From NCBI RefSeq assembly GCF_001368915.1, contig NZ_CSTE01000002.1:1532615-1596614 (forward strand): 64,000 nt of DNA. Direction: 5' to 3'. Each line of letters opens with the position of its first letter. The first letter of the stretch is position 1. The notes under the pieces were generated by a model. It worked only from the letters and a program-made list of their open reading frames with translations, did not search any database and was not told the origin of the DNA. Position numbers and translations under genes: made by a program. This DNA is from Haloferax massiliensis (GTDB taxonomy: Archaea > Halobacteriota > Halobacteria > Halobacteriales > Haloferacaceae). This document shows, in pieces, positions 7,482 to 14,625 of this stretch.

Positions 7482-8495
7482 TCAGGCCGCCTCGGCGAGC
7501 GCGTCGAGCAGGCTGTCGTTTTCGTCCGGGCGGCGGACGTTGATTCTGACGTGCGAGTCGAGACCCCGATAGTCGCGGGCGTCGCGGACGGCGAAGCCGC
7601 GCCGCCGAGTCTCGCGGAGCACGCGGTCGACGTCGGCGGCGCGGAACAACACGAGCGCGCTGTCGGCGGGGTGGGGGTCGTAGCCGAGTCGGTCCAACTC
7701 CGCGAGTATCCGCGGGCGCTCCCGCTCGACCCGGTCGCGCGTCGCTTCGAGGAAGTCGTCCTGTTCGAGACAGAAGGTCGCCACCTCCACCGCGGGGGCC
7801 GACAGCACCCGCGTACAGCGCGCCCGCGAGAGCCGGTCGCCGAGGTCGCCGGTCGCGGCCGCGAAGCCCGCTCGGAGCGAGGGGACGCCGAAGACGTTCG
7901 TCACCGAGTGGAGCGCGATAACGCCGTCGAGGCCGGCCGTGCTCGGGAGGCGCGTGAATCCGAGGTACGACTCGTCGACGACGACGGGCGTGTCGGCCCG
8001 GCGACAGTCGTCGATGAACGCCCGAAGCTCGCCTCTCGGGTACGCCGTCCCGACGGGGTTCGCGGGGTAGCTGAGAACCACCGCCGCGTGCGCGGCGGGG
8101 TCGACGCGCTCCAAGAGTCTGTCGTGCGGTACGTGGACCGGTTCGCCCCCTTGGAGCCGGATTTCGCGGGCGTACTCGCCACAGCAGGGAGCCGGAAGCG
8201 CCACGCTGTCACCCGGCGAGACGGTCACGCCCACCGCGAGCCGCATCGCCTCGACGACGCCCGCGGCGGGGACGACCTCGTCGGGGTTACAGCCGACGAA
8301 CTCCGCGGCGGCGACGCGGAACCGCGAGAAGTCGTCCAGCGAGTCCCGCCGCGCCGTGGAGAGCGCCGACTCGTAGACGCCGGCGAGACCGGACGGTCGC
8401 TCCGGGTTCGAGCCGGTGCTGAAATCGACGAGCGAGTGGTCGGCGGTCCCGCCGTGGGTCACGTGGCCGACGTCGGAAACGGAACCGGGGTCCAT
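7482..8495 (-). CDS. CobD/HisC-like aminotransferase-fold protein lacking the PLP lysine
   Basis: A 337-residue fold-type I PLP-enzyme relative, close to the threonine-phosphate decarboxylase CobD encoded at 9325-10324. The usual landmarks are present: an N-terminal HGG segment, N-P-x-x-x near S-Y-P-A-N-P-V-G, and V-V-V-D-E-S-Y-L for the pyridine-ring aspartate. In the cofactor-binding segment, S-x-T-K-x-x-G-x-P of the family reads S-V-T-N-V-F-G-V-P, so Asn200 replaces the Schiff-base lysine (codon AAC at 7898-7896). It therefore probably cannot catalyse normal PLP chemistry. Gene length is intact. It may be a non-catalytic partner, a repurposed enzyme or an early pseudogene. Confidence 0.82.
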   Translation of the reverse strand: MDPGSVSDVGHVTHGGTADHSLVDFSTGSNPERPSGLAGVYESALSTARRDSLDDFSRFRVAAAEFVGCNPDEVVPAAGVVEAMRLAVGVTVSPGDSVALPAPCCGEYAREIRLQGGEPVHVPHDRLLERVDPAAHAAVVLSYPANPVGTAYPRGELRAFIDDCRRADTPVVVDESYLGFTRLPSTAGLDGVIALHSVTNVFGVPSLRAGFAAATGDLGDRLSRARCTRVLSAPAVEVATFCLEQDDFLEATRDRVERERPRILAELDRLGYDPHPADSALVLFRAADVDRVLRETRRRGFAVRDARDYRGLDSHVRINVRRPDENDSLLDALAEAA

Positions 8496-8594
8496 ACCAA
8501 CGTGCTAGCTACCGACCATAATCAAGGCTTCTGCGGGAACCACTTAGCTACCAGCGTCGATTTCTCGGCCGAGAAGGCGTTTGGCCGGCAGTTC

Positions 8595-9332
8595 TCAGAT
8601 CGGAGAGACGGTCGCGCGCTCGTCGGCGACGACGCCGTAACTCGCCTCGCCGACGCCCCGCGGAATCGAGTCGGCGTCGTACCGCGAATCGAGGCTCGCG
8701 CGCACCGCGTCGCGGACGCAGACCCGCGCCGCGTTGCCGACCTCGGTCGCGCTCCCCGAGAACGTCACCGGGTCGCCGGCGGGGTCGCACGCGGCGACCA
8801 CCGCGTCGGTCGTCGTCCCCGGCGCGCCGCAGCGCGCGAGGAGCGTCGCCGCCTTCGCCTCGGCGGCCACGGCGACGAGGTTGGCGAGCGCGCCCGGCTC
8901 CAGCGACCGCGTCGTCCCGACGAGGACGTTGACCGTTCCGACCGGGTCGTCCCGCTCCTCTCGGTCGTCGCCGGCCGCCGCGTCCGAGGCGGGCGACGCG
9001 TCGTCCCAGTCGCTCGGCTCGCCGTCTATCGGCAGTTCCGCCGGGTTCGACACGCCCGCGGTGGCGACGACTTCGACCGGGCCGAACCGGGCGCGCCGGG
9101 CGTGTTCCTGCCCCACGCCAGTCAGGAGCGTCGGTCCGCGCTCGTCGAAGCCGGCCGCCGAGAGCCGCCGTTCGATATACGCGTCGAGGTCGGTCTCGGG
9201 CCAGCCCTCGGGGACGGTGACGTTGAACGCGGCGTCGGCCCGCGACTCGCCGCCGGCGTAGCCAGTCGAGAGCCAGCGCGTCTCCGGGCGAACCAGCCGG
9301 CAGACGCCGTCGCGGCGCGTCGCCTCAAACAT
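8595..9332 (-). CDS. cbiZ: adenosylcobinamide amidohydrolase
   Basis: A 245-residue CbiZ family protein. CbiZ removes the aminopropanol arm from adenosylcobinamide to give adenosylcobyric acid, the archaeal way to salvage cobinamide. Typical segments are S-T-G-Y-x-G-G near residue 22, T-A-G-V-S-N-P in the middle and G-T-T-T-D-A-V-V-A-A toward the C-terminus. An acidic insertion of about 25 residues after P-S-D-W-D-D is a haloarchaeal expansion. It overlaps the 3' end of cobD by 8 bp and lies inside the cobalamin operon. Its product needs CbiB and CobD to be useful, and both of those look damaged here. Confidence 0.88.
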   Translation of the reverse strand: MFEATRRDGVCRLVRPETRWLSTGYAGGESRADAAFNVTVPEGWPETDLDAYIERRLSAAGFDERGPTLLTGVGQEHARRARFGPVEVVATAGVSNPAELPIDGEPSDWDDASPASDAAAGDDREERDDPVGTVNVLVGTTRSLEPGALANLVAVAAEAKAATLLARCGAPGTTTDAVVAACDPAGDPVTFSGSATEVGNAARVCVRDAVRASLDSRYDADSIPRGVGEASYGVVADERATVSPI

Positions 9333-10324
9333 CGTCGGCGACAGCGGCGAGCGCCCGGAGCAGTTCGTCGTTCTCGTCCGGGCGTTTCACCGCGACGCGG
9401 ACGTGCGAGTCGAGCGTCGGAAACGTCGTCGCGTCCCGGACGGCGACGCCGCGGTCGCGGGCGGTCTCGACCACCGCGTCGACGTCGCGGTCGCCGACGT
9501 CCACGAGGAGAAACGGCGCGTCCGACGGGGAGACGTCGAAGGCCTCAGACAGCGTCTCGCGGAGTCGCTCGCGTTCGTCTGTGACGCGCGCTCGGGTGCG
9601 CGAGACGAACGCCTCGTCCCGCATGCAGTGCGCGCCGACGGCGGCCGCGGGCGTCGAGAGCGAGTCGGTCGCCGAGGTCGCCGACGGCGACGGCGAACCC
9701 GGCGCGGATGCCCGGCAGGCCGAACATCTTCGTCAGCGACCGGGCGACGACGACGCCGGATGTGCCCGCGAGACTCGGCTCGTCGGTGAAGTCGAGGAAC
9801 GCCTCGTCGACGACGAGAACTGTGTCGGCCTCGCGACAGCGCGCCGCGAACGCCCGGAGGTCGGACGCGGACGCGAGTTCACCCGTCGGGTTGTTGGGCG
9901 TGCAGACGACCGCGACCGCGTGGCCCGCGGGGTCGGCGTCGAGGAGTTCGTCGTGGGCGACCGCCACCGGCTCCGCCCCCTGCAGGCGAATCTCGCGGTC
10001 GTACTCGCCGAAGCTCGGTTCGGGGACGAGCGCGGTGTCGCCCGGCGAGAGCGTCACCTCGAACGCGAGCCGCAGGGCTTCGAGGCCGCCCGCGGTCGGC
10101 ACGACCGCTTCGGGGACACAGCCGACGTAGTCGCCGGCGGCCGCCCGGAAGTCGGCGTAGTCGTCGTCGGGGTAGCGGGTCGCGGCGTCGAACGCCTCCC
10201 GATACACGGCCTCGACGTCGTCGGGTCGCTCGGGGTTGGTGTTCGCGCTGAAGTCGAGGACGGTCGGGTCGGTGGTCCCGCCGTGGGGGACGCGGCTCCC
10301 CGCGCGGACGGATTCAGGGTCCAT
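9325..10324 (-). pseudogene. cobD: threonine-phosphate decarboxylase, frameshifted
   Basis: CobD makes (R)-1-amino-2-propanol phosphate from L-threonine phosphate for the nucleotide arm of cobalamin. Reading from 10324, the frame encodes residues 1-221 up to G-D-L-G-D-R-L and includes an intact PLP site, S-L-T-K-M-F-G-L-P-G with Lys199. The continuation L-S-T-P-A-A-A-V-G-A-H-C-M starts at 9660 in another frame and runs to the stop at 9325. One surplus base (9661) sits at the junction. Against the paralogue at 7482-8495, eight residues are missing there, so a 23-bp deletion is the simplest history. Without correction the product diverges and loses about 110 residues. A sequencing error is the alternative. 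Confidence 0.8.
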
Positions 10325-11366
10325 CGTCGATGTCGGCGTCGGCGCCGCCGGCGTCGGCCGCCGCGGTTCCGGTTCCGGTCCCGGTCTCGACTGCCTCGGG
10401 GTCCAGCGTCGAGAGCACGTCGAGCGTGGCCGCCTCCACGTCGTCGAGGACGCCCATCCGGTCGGCGAGCATGAGCGCGCCGCCCATGCCCGCGCCCTCC
10501 TTGGCCTCGCCCGCGGCGTAGCGGTCCAGCGGGTGCGTCTCGAAGCCGGGGTCGGTGACGGTCAGTTCGAGGTCGAACGCCTCGGCGGCGTCGGCCAGTT
10601 CGGGCACGTCCTCGGCGAGGTACGACGTGGTGGCGAGCGTCAGGTCGCCGCTCGCGCCGGCGTGGCGGGCGAGCGCGGCGGCCGCGAGCAGTTGGGTCCC
10701 GCCGCCGAGCGTCACGTCGACGCCGTTTTCGAGCGCGCCGACGGTGAGGCCGGCGACGACCGGGAGCACCGGGTCGCCGAGATAGCGGGCGGCGCGCCGG
10801 GGTTTGTGGGCCGCGAAGCCGGGTTCGACGTCGCTGGCCTCGAACGCCTCGGCGACGACATCCTCTTTCAGGCTCGTCGGGTTGTCCGGGAGCGACGACG
10901 AGACGGGGAACTCCTCGCCGAGCGCGCGGAACACGGCGAGCGCGGTGGTCGTCCCGCCGGGGACGGTCTCGCCGATGACGAGTTCGTCTTCGGGGAGCGC
11001 GAGGCCCATCCGGCGGGCCGCCTCGAACGCGCCGGGCGCGGTCGGGACCGGCTCGCTCTCGCGGATGTCGCGGCCGGGTCGCGCGCCCACGTCGATGGTC
11101 GGCGCGGCGCTCGGCTTGGCGAGGCCGGCGTCCACGGTGAGCACGTCGAACCCGGTGAGCTGTTTGACGGCGCGGGTGACGGCCGCGGGCGTCGGACAGC
11201 CCGTCGGACTGACCGGCGTCACCGGCGAGCGGACGGGCTCGCCGTACTCGATGATTTCGGCGTCGGCGCTCGGCGTGTGGCCGACGAGCGACGGGTCCGC
11301 GCCCGCGGCGCTGATGCCGGGAATCTTCGCCGTCTCGGTCGTGCCGGCGACGAGGACTACTCGCAT
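10314..11366 (-). CDS. cobT: archaeal CobT-type nicotinate-nucleotide phosphoribosyltransferase (UPF0284)
   Basis: A 350-residue protein of the archaeal CobT/UPF0284 family, which supplies the alpha-ribazole phosphate lower-ligand precursor. Recognisable parts are the N-terminal V-V-L-V-A-G-T-T-E-T-A-x-I-P-G-I-S-A-A-G, the central T-x-D-A-G-L, G-x-x-x-G-R-D-I and G-E-T-V-P-G-G-T-T-T-A segments, and the G-G-G-T-Q-L-L-A-A region. The last 30 residues are a low-complexity Gly/Thr/Ala/Asp tail. It overlaps cobD by 11 bp and cobY by 10 bp. Length and motifs look intact. Confidence 0.9.
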   Translation of the reverse strand: MRVVLVAGTTETAKIPGISAAGADPSLVGHTPSADAEIIEYGEPVRSPVTPVSPTGCPTPAAVTRAVKQLTGFDVLTVDAGLAKPSAAPTIDVGARPGRDIRESEPVPTAPGAFEAARRMGLALPEDELVIGETVPGGTTTALAVFRALGEEFPVSSSLPDNPTSLKEDVVAEAFEASDVEPGFAAHKPRRAARYLGDPVLPVVAGLTVGALENGVDVTLGGGTQLLAAAALARHAGASGDLTLATTSYLAEDVPELADAAEAFDLELTVTDPGFETHPLDRYAAGEAKEGAGMGGALMLADRMGVLDDVEAATLDVLSTLDPEAVETGTGTGTAAADAGGADADIDDGP

Positions 11367-11989
11367 CGGTCCTCCGCGAGCGCGATGTCTGTCGGGCGGT
11401 TCACGTTGAGTGCCAGTCTGGAATCTGCGGAGAGGTACATGGTCGAATCGGTGTCTGTGTCTGCGTCGGTGTCAGTGCCGGCGTTCGTCTCGGCGTCGAT
11501 ATCGGCGTCTGCGCCCGCGGGACCGACGACGCCCAGCCCAGTCGGGCAGACGGCGGTCCCCTCGTGGTCGAACACGAGCGCGTCGTCTATGCTGGCTCCG
11601 AGGTCGCGCTTCAGTTCGACGGGGACGCACGCGGTGGCGGCCCCGCCGTCCGCGGCCGCGACGACCGCGTCGACGTGTTCGGGAGCGACGAGCGGCAGGT
11701 CGGAAACGACGGTGACGACCGGCCGGGAGACGCGGTCCAGCGCGAAGTCGAGGTCGGAGACGTAGCCGTCGCCGGGGGCCTCGATGGGGTCGAGACCGAG
11801 GTCGGCGGCTCGCTCGCGGGTGTTCGGCGTGTGCGGCGAGGTGACCGCGCGGACGGTCCCGACGCTCGAATCGCGGAGCGCCGCGGCGACTCGGTCGAGC
11901 ATGGGCCGCCCGCAGATGTCCACGAGCGGCTTTTCGACCGGCGCGTCGAGGCGGGTGCCGCGGCCGCCGCACATCACGAGAGCGTCCAC
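11357..11989 (-). CDS. cobY: adenosylcobinamide-phosphate guanylyltransferase
   Basis: CobY activates adenosylcobinamide phosphate with GTP; it is the archaeal, kinase-free counterpart of CobU. The 210-residue protein opens with the nucleotidyltransferase signature C-G-G-R-G-T-R-L and has the K-P-L-V-D-I-C-G-R-P-M substrate loop and a V-V-S-D-L-P-L metal-binding strand. A Thr/Asp/Ala-rich stretch (about residues 160-183) is a low-complexity insertion. I chose GTG at 11989, giving V-D-A-L-V-M-C-G-G as in homologues. An ATG at 11974 that overlaps the cobS stop is the alternative. No second nucleotide kinase domain is present. Confidence 0.88.
   Translation of the reverse strand: MDALVMCGGRGTRLDAPVEKPLVDICGRPMLDRVAAALRDSSVGTVRAVTSPHTPNTRERAADLGLDPIEAPGDGYVSDLDFALDRVSRPVVTVVSDLPLVAPEHVDAVVAAADGGAATACVPVELKRDLGASIDDALVFDHEGTAVCPTGLGVVGPAGADADIDAETNAGTDTDADTDTDSTMYLSADSRLALNVNRPTDIALAEDRCE
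11434..11508. repeat. imperfect short tandem repeat inside cobY
   Basis: Bases 11434-11508 consist of imperfect repeats of a GTC/GTCTGC-type unit encoding an Asp/Thr/Ala-rich run in CobY. The repeats keep the frame, and such tracts often vary in length between strains. Confidence 0.5.
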
Positions 11990-12738
11990 GTCACCACCCC
12001 CGCGTGGACGGCCGCGGCGCGGGCCAGTTCGTTCGTCGCGCCGAGCAGGTCGCCCGAGACGCCGCCGAGTCGGGCGCGCCCCCACGAGCGGACGAGGAGC
12101 GCGACGACCGGCCCACAGCAGAGCGCCGCGACGACGGCGGGGCCGCCGGTGACCGGCGCGAGCGCGACGACCGGGAGACAGGCCACGGCGACCGCGAGGA
12201 GCCCCGACGGGCTGTTCTCGCCGACGAGCGCCGAGCCGAGTCCCTCGTGGGCGGGCGCGCCGAGACAGACCAGCGTCGCCATGCCGGCTTTCGCGCCGAC
12301 CTCGGCGGCGAGGGCGATTGCGACGGCGGCCGTGAGGCCGACGCGACCCCCCGCGCCCGCGAGGCCGAACGCGCCGAGCGCGAGGACGACGAGCGTCAGC
12401 CCGAACGCGAGCAGGCCGCCGACCCCCGTCTGCGAGTCTTTCAGGACCGACAGCCGGCGGTCGGCGTCGCCGTGGACGACCGCGGCGTCGCCGAGGTCCG
12501 CGAGGCCGTCGGCGTGGGTGACGCCCGTCACGAGATACAGCGTCACGAGGTACAGCGCGGCCGCGGTCGGTATCGGCAGGGGGAGCAAAAACGGGAGCGC
12601 GGCCAGCGCGCCGACGACGTAGCCGGCGAGCGGGAACGTCGCGGGCGCGCGCCTGAACGCGTCCCAGTTGGACTCGTCGCCGCCGACGGGGAGGCGGGTG
12701 AGGAAGCCGAGCGCGCCGCGGAGGGCGGTCAGAACCAC
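11974..12738 (-). CDS. cobS: adenosylcobinamide-GDP ribazoletransferase (cobalamin synthase)
   Basis: CobS joins adenosylcobinamide-GDP to alpha-ribazole(-phosphate) at the membrane. The 254-residue protein is strongly hydrophobic with about six or seven membrane segments. It has the N-terminal F-L-T-R-L-P-V-G motif and the acidic, Mg-binding H-A-D-G-L-A-D-L-G-D-A loop typical of the family, then K-D-S-Q-T-G-V-G-G. GTG at 12738 is chosen because it gives the family start just before A-L-R-G-A-L-G-F. It overlaps cbiB by 10 bp and cobY follows with a small overlap, so the cluster is translated as an operon. It appears intact. Confidence 0.9.
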   Translation of the reverse strand: MVLTALRGALGFLTRLPVGGDESNWDAFRRAPATFPLAGYVVGALAALPFLLPLPIPTAAALYLVTLYLVTGVTHADGLADLGDAAVVHGDADRRLSVLKDSQTGVGGLLAFGLTLVVLALGAFGLAGAGGRVGLTAAVAIALAAEVGAKAGMATLVCLGAPAHEGLGSALVGENSPSGLLAVAVACLPVVALAPVTGGPAVVAALCCGPVVALLVRSWGRARLGGVSGDLLGATNELARAAAVHAGVVTWTLS

Positions 12739-13085
12739 GCGACCACCCCCGCGACTGCGAACGCGAGGAGGCCGGCCCGCGAGACGAGTCGGACGCCCCG
12801 CGCGGCGGTCGCCGCGTCGGGAGCCTCCGGCCCCCCGTCGAGCAGGTAGTGACCGGGCTTTTCCAGTCGCGTTTGGAGGAGGACCGCGAGCGTCGCCATC
12901 GGCCACCCCGAGTTGGGCGACGACGGCCGCCGCGCCAGCTCGCCGACCCGCGTCGGACGGGACCACTCGCGGTCGACGGGCGAGACGAGTCGGCCGAACA
13001 GCGCGACCGGGTGGATACGTGCTGGGGGTTCGGCGAAGCCCCTGTCCAGCGCCGCGGCGGCGACGACGGCGGCCGCGGCGGTCAC
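12729..13085 (-). pseudogene. cbiB: adenosylcobinamide-phosphate synthase with large in-frame internal deletion
   Basis: CbiB attaches aminopropanol phosphate to adenosylcobyric acid and is normally a membrane protein of roughly 300 residues. Here only 118 residues remain. Residues 1-45 match the family N-terminus (A-L-D-R-x-F-A-E-P-P-A-R-I-H-P-V-A-L-F-G-R), and from about residue 54 the sequence is the family C-terminus (P-S-S-P-N-S-G-W-P-M-A-T-L, then L-E-K-P-G-x-Y). About 190 central residues, including most membrane helices, are missing while the frame is kept. The GTG start overlaps the stop of the upstream HAD gene. Activity seems very unlikely. A collapsed assembly is the alternative. 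Confidence 0.82.
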
Positions 13086-13717
13086 GGGCACGGGTCCTCC
13101 CCGGCGCGCAGTCTCGCCGCGACCGATTCGAGCGTCGTCTCCCGCAGGTTCACGAACCGGCCGCCGACCGCCTCGATACCGCCGTCTGCGTCCGGGTCGT
13201 CGCCGACGTGGACCAGCTCGGCCGCGTCGACGCCGAGGCCGCGGGCGGCCGCCTCGAACGCCTGCCGGTGGGGTTTTCGCCACCCGCAGGCGACGCTCGT
13301 CGTGATGTCGTCGAAGCCGCGCCGGTCGAGGTCCGACCGGATGAGCGTCCGAGCGACGAGTTCGGGGACCGAGCAGTTCGAGAGGAGGCCGACCGCGCCG
13401 GCCTCGCGGGCAGCCGCGACCGCGTCGACCGCGCCGGGACGGGTGGTCACCTCGGGGTCGAACGCCGTGATGACTGCTCGTCGGGCGGCGTTGTCCGGCG
13501 AGTCGACGCCCCGAGAGCGGAGCGCCGCGGCGACGTGGGCCGGAAGCGGGACTTCCGCGCCCTCGGGCGCGTCGATGTGGACCTCGCGGTAGGCGTCGTC
13601 CCAGTCGTCGGGGACGGCGACGCCGTACTCGCGGAGCGCGTCTGCGACCGCCGCACCGGGGTCTGACGGGTACTCGGCGTCGACGAGCGTACCGAAGAGG
13701 TCGAACGTGACTGCCAC
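13082..13717 (-). CDS. HAD superfamily hydrolase
   Basis: A 211-residue haloacid-dehalogenase-fold phosphatase. Motif I is F-D-L-F-G-T-L-V-D at the N-terminus (a D-x-F-G-T variant), motif II is L-L-S-N-C-S, motif III is the K of W-R-K-P-H, and motif IV is H-V-G-D-D-P-D-A-D-G. The cap region is helical. It is the first gene of the cobalamin operon and its stop overlaps the cbiB start (GTGA), so a role there, for instance removing a phosphate from a pathway intermediate, is plausible but inferred. GTG at 13717 is supported by a GAATATA element 28-34 bp upstream. Confidence 0.85.
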   Translation of the reverse strand: MAVTFDLFGTLVDAEYPSDPGAAVADALREYGVAVPDDWDDAYREVHIDAPEGAEVPLPAHVAAALRSRGVDSPDNAARRAVITAFDPEVTTRPGAVDAVAAAREAGAVGLLSNCSVPELVARTLIRSDLDRRGFDDITTSVACGWRKPHRQAFEAAARGLGVDAAELVHVGDDPDADGGIEAVGGRFVNLRETTLESVAARLRAGEDPCP

Positions 13718-13744
13718 TAGAATTTCATTGGCGAAACTGTACTT

Positions 13745-13751
13745 GAATATA
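13745..13751 (-). promoter_or_regulatory. TATA-like element of the HAD-cobalamin operon
   Basis: Read on the minus strand, TATATTC lies about 28-34 bp before the GTG at 13717, the spacing of leaderless haloarchaeal transcripts. No cobalamin riboswitch structure is visible upstream. Confidence 0.5.
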
Positions 13752-13802
13752 GCGAAGCGGGGGGTTCGGCCGTCCCGGTCTCGCCGGGTTTCTCGCTGGC
13801 CG

Positions 13803-14516
13803 TCAGCGACGGACCTCGGGGCCATCTCCCCAGACGTATCGCCCCCACCGTTCGAGGACGTACCACACCCCCGCGACGAGTACAATCCCGTTTCCGAGCA
13901 CGTACCCCGCGTTGTGGAGGTCGGTTCTCACACCCTCGAATCGGACTGATAGCGGTGGCTGGGTCACGCGGTAGTACCGCCCGTCGTACGCGATGAGAAC
14001 CGCAGTAAGGCGTTCGTGTGTCCGAAGTTCCCCCGTTCGAACGAGTTCGCGTCGTCGCGGGGTGGTGGCGGAGACCGCGAGCTCGTCGTAGAACGCGTGC
14101 AACGCGACTCGCTCGGCGGTGACTCGCACCGTCCCATCGTCCTCGCGTTCGTGGAGGCGGTAGACCTCATCGACGTCCGAGGTGATGCCGCTAGTCCCGA
14201 CGACGGCGTACCGGCGGTCGACGAGCGAGTCGGGGAACTCTGCCTTCGTTCGAGACCCGTTTGCGGCATCGCGGAGTGCCGTCCGTTCCGGTCGGTCACC
14301 GGGACCGTCGCTGGCGACGAACACCGCCGACGGCCCCGCCGGGTCGACCGTGGTGTCGTCCACGACGGCCTCGGCAGCGTCCTCAGGAGCGGGAGACAGT
14401 TCTCTCGCCTCGTAGGTGTACGTCCTGTCGGGGGTCGTCGCGTCGAGCGCAACCGACCCGCCGACGAGCGCGACCCCAACGGCGACTGCCAAAAGAAGCG
14501 TCTTGCGGGAGGGCAC
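13803..14516 (-). CDS. membrane-anchored hypothetical protein
   Basis: A 237-residue protein with one N-terminal membrane segment (about residues 6-24), an extracytoplasmic or cytoplasmic domain of about 170 residues, and a second membrane segment near residues 205-225. No catalytic motif is apparent. The middle domain contains D-R-R-Y-A-V-V-G-T-S-G and Y-D-G-R-Y-Y-R-V. GTG at 14516 gives M-P-S-R-K followed at once by the first hydrophobic segment. The upstream arginine/proline-rich extension of the frame is unlikely to be translated. Function unknown; the two-anchor layout resembles many haloarchaeal surface-facing proteins. Confidence 0.72.
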   Translation of the reverse strand: MPSRKTLLLAVAVGVALVGGSVALDATTPDRTYTYEARELSPAPEDAAEAVVDDTTVDPAGPSAVFVASDGPGDRPERTALRDAANGSRTKAEFPDSLVDRRYAVVGTSGITSDVDEVYRLHEREDDGTVRVTAERVALHAFYDELAVSATTPRRRELVRTGELRTHERLTAVLIAYDGRYYRVTQPPLSVRFEGVRTDLHNAGYVLGNGIVLVAGVWYVLERWGRYVWGDGPEVRR

Positions 14517-14625
14517 TACCGGAACCGAACGTGTCGGGTGGTAAGTGTCTTCTGTGGGAGGGTAGCAACTATCCGTCCGTCCACGGAACCGCGGAGTCAC
14601 ACCCCGAGCCCGCGACTGGGCTAGC

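Noticed and set aside
9325-10324. Programmed frameshifting in cobD
   Set aside because: No slippery heptamer or downstream structure at the junction, and eight family residues are missing there, which fits a deletion rather than recoding.
11434-11508. Repeat tract as a CRISPR or phase-variable switch
   Set aside because: Units are very short and imperfect, have no spacers, and lie in frame within cobY as a low-complexity insertion.
13718-13802. Cobalamin riboswitch upstream of the cobalamin operon
   Set aside because: Only about 85 bp separate the operon from the next gene, the transcript looks leaderless, and no B12-box-like sequence is visible.
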